Assembly: GCF_013041605.1 (NCBI RefSeq)
Contig: NZ_JABEQC010000009.1
Span: forward strand, 124,001-188,000
Origin: Vibrio plantisponsor
Lineage (GTDB): Bacteria; Pseudomonadota; Gammaproteobacteria; Enterobacterales; Vibrionaceae
Direction of reading: 5' to 3'
Length of the DNA stretch: 64,000 bases
A program made the position numbers and the translations under genes. Under the pieces are notes generated by a model, which was not told the origin of the DNA, made no database searches, and was given only the letters and a program-made list of their open reading frames with translations. The first letter of the stretch is position 1, and every line of letters begins with the position of its first letter. Positions 61,875-64,000 of this stretch are shown here, piece by piece.

Positions 61875-62801
61875 TTATACGGTGTGGTGAATGGAACTTT
61901 TCACATCGGTATGTACAGTAAATTTCTGATTCAACATCGCGACCACCTGATCGTAATACTGGGAGTTCGGTTTGTGACCGAGTAATCGGCACAGCTCATT
62001 ACCCGTAGGACTAAAACGGTAGTAGAGCAATCTCACGCCTTTGGTTGACGCTTGCAAAGATAAGCTCGTGCCTTGATAAGTGAGTAATAGTGGCGGGTCC
62101 AGTTCAATCTCACCGGATTCCAACTCTGTAGCGTGCACAAGTCCCAGCTCGATTAACACCAGTAAACTGGAGTAGGGAAGCTGGTGGTTCCCGATATTAA
62201 TCGTTGTCACTGAGTCTCTTTTACTGAGGCTGAACATACCACTGGGTACCTTCATCCCAAACAGAAGCTTCAAACTCGAATCCGTACCAAAACTACACGC
62301 AAGTGCCGCTGCTCGCTGAAGAATTTGCGCCTCTTTCGGCGTCATATCTTTGAGGATTTGTAACGCCTTCATTGAGGTAAACCCCGGATTGGTGGTTTCG
62401 CGTTTCAGCACTTGAGCCCAAAGGCGCTGCATCGAGGAGTTGTGGATGTCTTGTGCCATTTCGAAAAAACGGTAGAGCCAATCCTGATCGGGATCGCCAG
62501 CGGTTTCGTTTCTACAAGAAACATGCGCCAGCTTTACAATCTGTTCCAGATTCTTCTGCTTCTGAGCTTTGATCTCTTGTTCACGCTTTAATGCGCGCTC
62601 TAAAGGTGTTTTTTGCGGAGGAACTTTGTGTAGCAGAGCATCAATACCATGTTGTTGAGCGATCGCGTATATACGGCTTGCGCTGTCTTTTACATAGTTA
62701 GATTTTTTGTCTTGGCTGTTTTCCGTTGTTGCTTCGTGTTCAATAACAACAGGTTGTTTCTGTTCGGCCATGGGGTCCCTGAGGATGCTACTTTCAGACA
62801 T
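61875..62801 (-). CDS. TIGR03899 family protein
   Basis: A 308-residue cytosolic protein of unknown function (TIGR03899 / DUF2806-like). No signal peptide or membrane segment. The N-terminal 60 residues are polar and low-complexity. A Lys/Gln/Glu-rich predicted coiled coil (ERALKREQEIKAQKQKN, about 67-83) follows. The middle has WLYRFFEMAQDIHNSSMQRLWAQVL, the core of the family. Convergent with cysC; divergent from a candidate 34-residue ORF. Two ATGs near the start (62801 and 62771) are possible. Confidence 0.75.
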   Translation of the reverse strand: MSESSILRDPMAEQKQPVVIEHEATTENSQDKKSNYVKDSASRIYAIAQQHGIDALLHKVPPQKTPLERALKREQEIKAQKQKNLEQIVKLAHVSCRNETAGDPDQDWLYRFFEMAQDIHNSSMQRLWAQVLKRETTNPGFTSMKALQILKDMTPKEAQILQRAAALACSFGTDSSLKLLFGMKVPSGMFSLSKRDSVTTINIGNHQLPYSSLLVLIELGLVHATELESGEIELDPPLLLTYQGTSLSLQASTKGVRLLYYRFSPTGNELCRLLGHKPNSQYYDQVVAMLNQKFTVHTDVKSSIHHTV

Positions 62802-62880
62802 GGAATAAAATGTACTCTGTAAAACTAGAGTCGGCTAGTGAAACTATTGAATAATGTGCATAAATTTGCGCTACCACAAA

Positions 62881-62908
62881 TGATAATAAGTTGTTAAAAT
62901 TGTTATCA
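62881..62908. promoter_or_regulatory. Inverted repeat between TIGR03899 gene and small ORF
   Basis: TGATAATAA (62881-62889) and TTGTTATCA (62900-62908) form a dyad with one mismatch and a 10-bp spacer. Its 17-bp distance to the small ORF start and 80 bp to the TIGR03899 start suit a shared operator. It does not fit a standard Fur or Zur box over its full length. Confidence 0.4.
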
Positions 62909-62924
62909 TGTTTGTGAGGTGCTT

Positions 62925-63029
62925 ATGAAGTATTGGAAAGATAATAGATTTAAAAAGCACCTGTCGACAGCTTTACTCTTTGCGGTATACATATCAGTGT
63001 TGGGATACTTGTCTACCTACATTTCCTAG
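62925..63029 (+). CDS. Candidate 34-residue small membrane protein
   Basis: ATG to TAG, starting MKYWKDNRFKKHLSTALLFA and ending LGYLSTYIS. A basic, polar N-terminus (residues 1-13) is followed by one hydrophobic segment (14-33). This fits a single-pass inner-membrane micropeptide. GTGAGGTGCTT places an AGG Shine-Dalgarno 5-6 bp before the ATG. I do not recognise the family. It is shorter than most gene-calling limits. The hydrophobic stretch could be chance in AT-rich DNA, but the ribosome-binding site and positive-inside topology support it. Confidence 0.5.
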   Translation: MKYWKDNRFKKHLSTALLFAVYISVLGYLSTYIS

Positions 63030-63069
63030 AGTTTAGTCACTAAACAGGTGCTCAATTTTTTAACAAAAT

Positions 63070-63570
63070 TTACATGTCATCGTATTCGGCTATTTCTGTG
63101 CCTTCAATGACATAACCTGTGTCCGCCAGTTCAACGCTCATAGACTCTGTCTTGAGCGTTCCTATCACGTACACCACATCCCAAAGCTGTTGGATTGGTG
63201 CTCCTTGTGGGAATTTCACGTAAATAATTTGATTTGGCGGCGGTGGTGGCACATGAATACAGGCTCCAAAATACGGGACCAACAAAAACTCGGTCACTGT
63301 ATTCTCATCCCCTTCTAAAGGGATCACAAAGCCCGGAATTTTTACCGTGCTGCCGTTTAACTCAGGGCGAACCGCTCCTAGCTGAGACTGTTGTGCCGGA
63401 GCCTCACCATCATGATTCGCCGCAGGCATGCCTTGCTGATTGAACTGGTTGCGCTCACTCTCTGGCACCAAGTCAATCCAATCGAGAGTTAGAACATCCT
63501 CAGCGCTTTGAGCAGTCGCTGTAAAAACTGGTAGCAGTACCAGCATAAAACTTAAAAGCAGTTGTTTCAT
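63070..63570 (-). CDS. DUF3299 secreted protein
   Basis: A 166-residue exported protein of unknown function. The signal peptide is MKQLLLSFMLVLLPVFTATAQ. The family signature is the segment FLLVPYFGACIHVPPPPPNQ (about 95-115), preceded by GSTVKIPGFVIPLEG, with a single Cys flanked by the poly-Pro run. It follows an FtsX-type permease gene with 13 bp between. This pair resembles the last genes of the zinc-related zrgABCDE ABC cassette of V. cholerae, which lies near cysC there. That link is from memory of synteny and is not proven. Confidence 0.85.
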   Translation of the reverse strand: MKQLLLSFMLVLLPVFTATAQSAEDVLTLDWIDLVPESERNQFNQQGMPAANHDGEAPAQQSQLGAVRPELNGSTVKIPGFVIPLEGDENTVTEFLLVPYFGACIHVPPPPPNQIIYVKFPQGAPIQQLWDVVYVIGTLKTESMSVELADTGYVIEGTEIAEYDDM

Positions 63571-63583
63571 ATTTGTTCCTAGA

Positions 63584-64000
63584 CTAGAGCCTGATCGTCA
63601 TACCATCACTGAGTGACTGTCTGTAAGCTCTGATTGCTGGAATAAACCCAATTAAGATGCCAGCGCTCTGCACATAAGCAAGAAGCTGCCATTCGTAGCG
63701 GGTAATTCCATTGAGTTCGATCTGAATACCGTATTGGCTTTCAATCAATGGCGCGGCGATACCCAGCAAGCCATATAAACCGACAAGACCAACAGTAATT
63801 CCGAGCAAAGTTAAGACACTTGCTTCACTGACTAGCAGGGAGAATACATGTTTTGGCCTTGCGCCCATAGCCCTCAGTATTGACATTTCACGTCTGCGTT
63901 CTTGCAAGCTGGTTAACAGGCTGCTGAGCATACCAAGTAAGCCTGCGACGACAACGAAAATCGATACCGCCATCAACGCCTGTTCAGCTACGGACATCAT
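63584..64000 (-). CDS. FtsX-type ABC transporter permease, C-terminal part (5' end outside window)
   Basis: The 138 visible C-terminal residues include a membrane segment, a cytosolic loop with the FtsX/MacB coupling motif SLQERRREMSILRAMGARPKHVF (about 31-53), and further membrane segments at LLVSEASVLTLLGITVGLVGLYGLLG and LLAYVQSAGILIGFIPAIRAYR. This is the domain of permeases that work with a LolD/MacB-type ATPase, usually on periplasmic or lipoprotein substrates. The gene continues past the right edge, and its ATPase should lie there. Confidence 0.88.
   Translation of the reverse strand: MMSVAEQALMAVSIFVVVAGLLGMLSSLLTSLQERRREMSILRAMGARPKHVFSLLVSEASVLTLLGITVGLVGLYGLLGIAAPLIESQYGIQIELNGITRYEWQLLAYVQSAGILIGFIPAIRAYRQSLSDGMTIRL

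Overview
The window is a stretch of core chromosome from a gammaproteobacterium, almost certainly a Vibrio or close relative. Three things point there: motX (sodium-driven polar flagellar motor) sits between purA and rnr, the pabA-argD/astC-astA-astD-DUF1338-crp block has the Vibrio arrangement, and the last genes resemble the V. cholerae zinc-related ABC cassette near cysC. Gene content and order are largely those of the E. coli aroK-trpS, crp-slyD, S10-spc-alpha and purA-rlmB regions, joined differently. I saw no rRNA, tRNA, CRISPR array, prophage or insertion sequence. The one dispersed repeat is a full-length 127-bp ERIC/IRU element.

Layout. 1-829: 3' end of pilQ. 1016-7825: aroK-aroB-damX-dam-rpe-gph-trpS on the plus strand (shikimate pathway, division/SPOR protein, Dam methylation, pentose phosphate, tryptophanyl-tRNA synthesis), with a TrpR-like palindrome before trpS. 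7905-9179: a minus-strand sulfide:quinone oxidoreductase with a perfect AT-rich inverted repeat at its promoter. 9373-15202: pabA, then argD/astC-astA-astD and a DUF1338 gene; arginine succinyltransferase genes astB and astE are not here. 15307-20935: crp, prkB, yheU, yheT, a TIGR02444 gene and yheS on the minus strand. 21040-24497: ERIC element, kefG-kefB-yheV-slyD. 24611-31290: isoaspartyl peptidase, purA, motX, rnr, rlmB.

31406-45449 is the complete S10 (rpsJ-rpsQ), spc (rplN-rpmJ) and alpha (rpsM-rplQ) ribosomal superoperon. It includes secY, rpoA and the 37-codon rpmJ, with terminators and a recognisable promoter or leader between blocks. After it comes a variable region: an AraC-type regulator divergent from two tandem esterases (one exported, one apparently cytosolic), metY, a DUF2780 secreted protein, fklB, an OapA/LysM membrane protein, a DMT exporter with an ElaA-type acetyltransferase, dbpA, a Crp/Fnr-like regulator and periplasmic cpdB. 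57863-61828 is the sulfate assimilation set cobA-cysD-cysN-cysC (siroheme, ATP sulfurylase, APS kinase). The right edge holds a TIGR03899 gene, a candidate 34-residue membrane protein, a DUF3299 secreted protein and the C-terminus of an FtsX-type permease.

The best leads for new biology are regulatory or small: the palindrome before sqr, a duplicated 25-bp palindromic site spaced 42 bp apart before purA, the TrpR-like site before trpS, a perfect sigma-28 promoter before motX, tandem hairpins between astC and astA, a possible small RNA after rplQ, the paired esterases and the 34-residue ORF. I found no clear undescribed multigene system. Functional names rest on family recognition and visible motifs; no database search was run.
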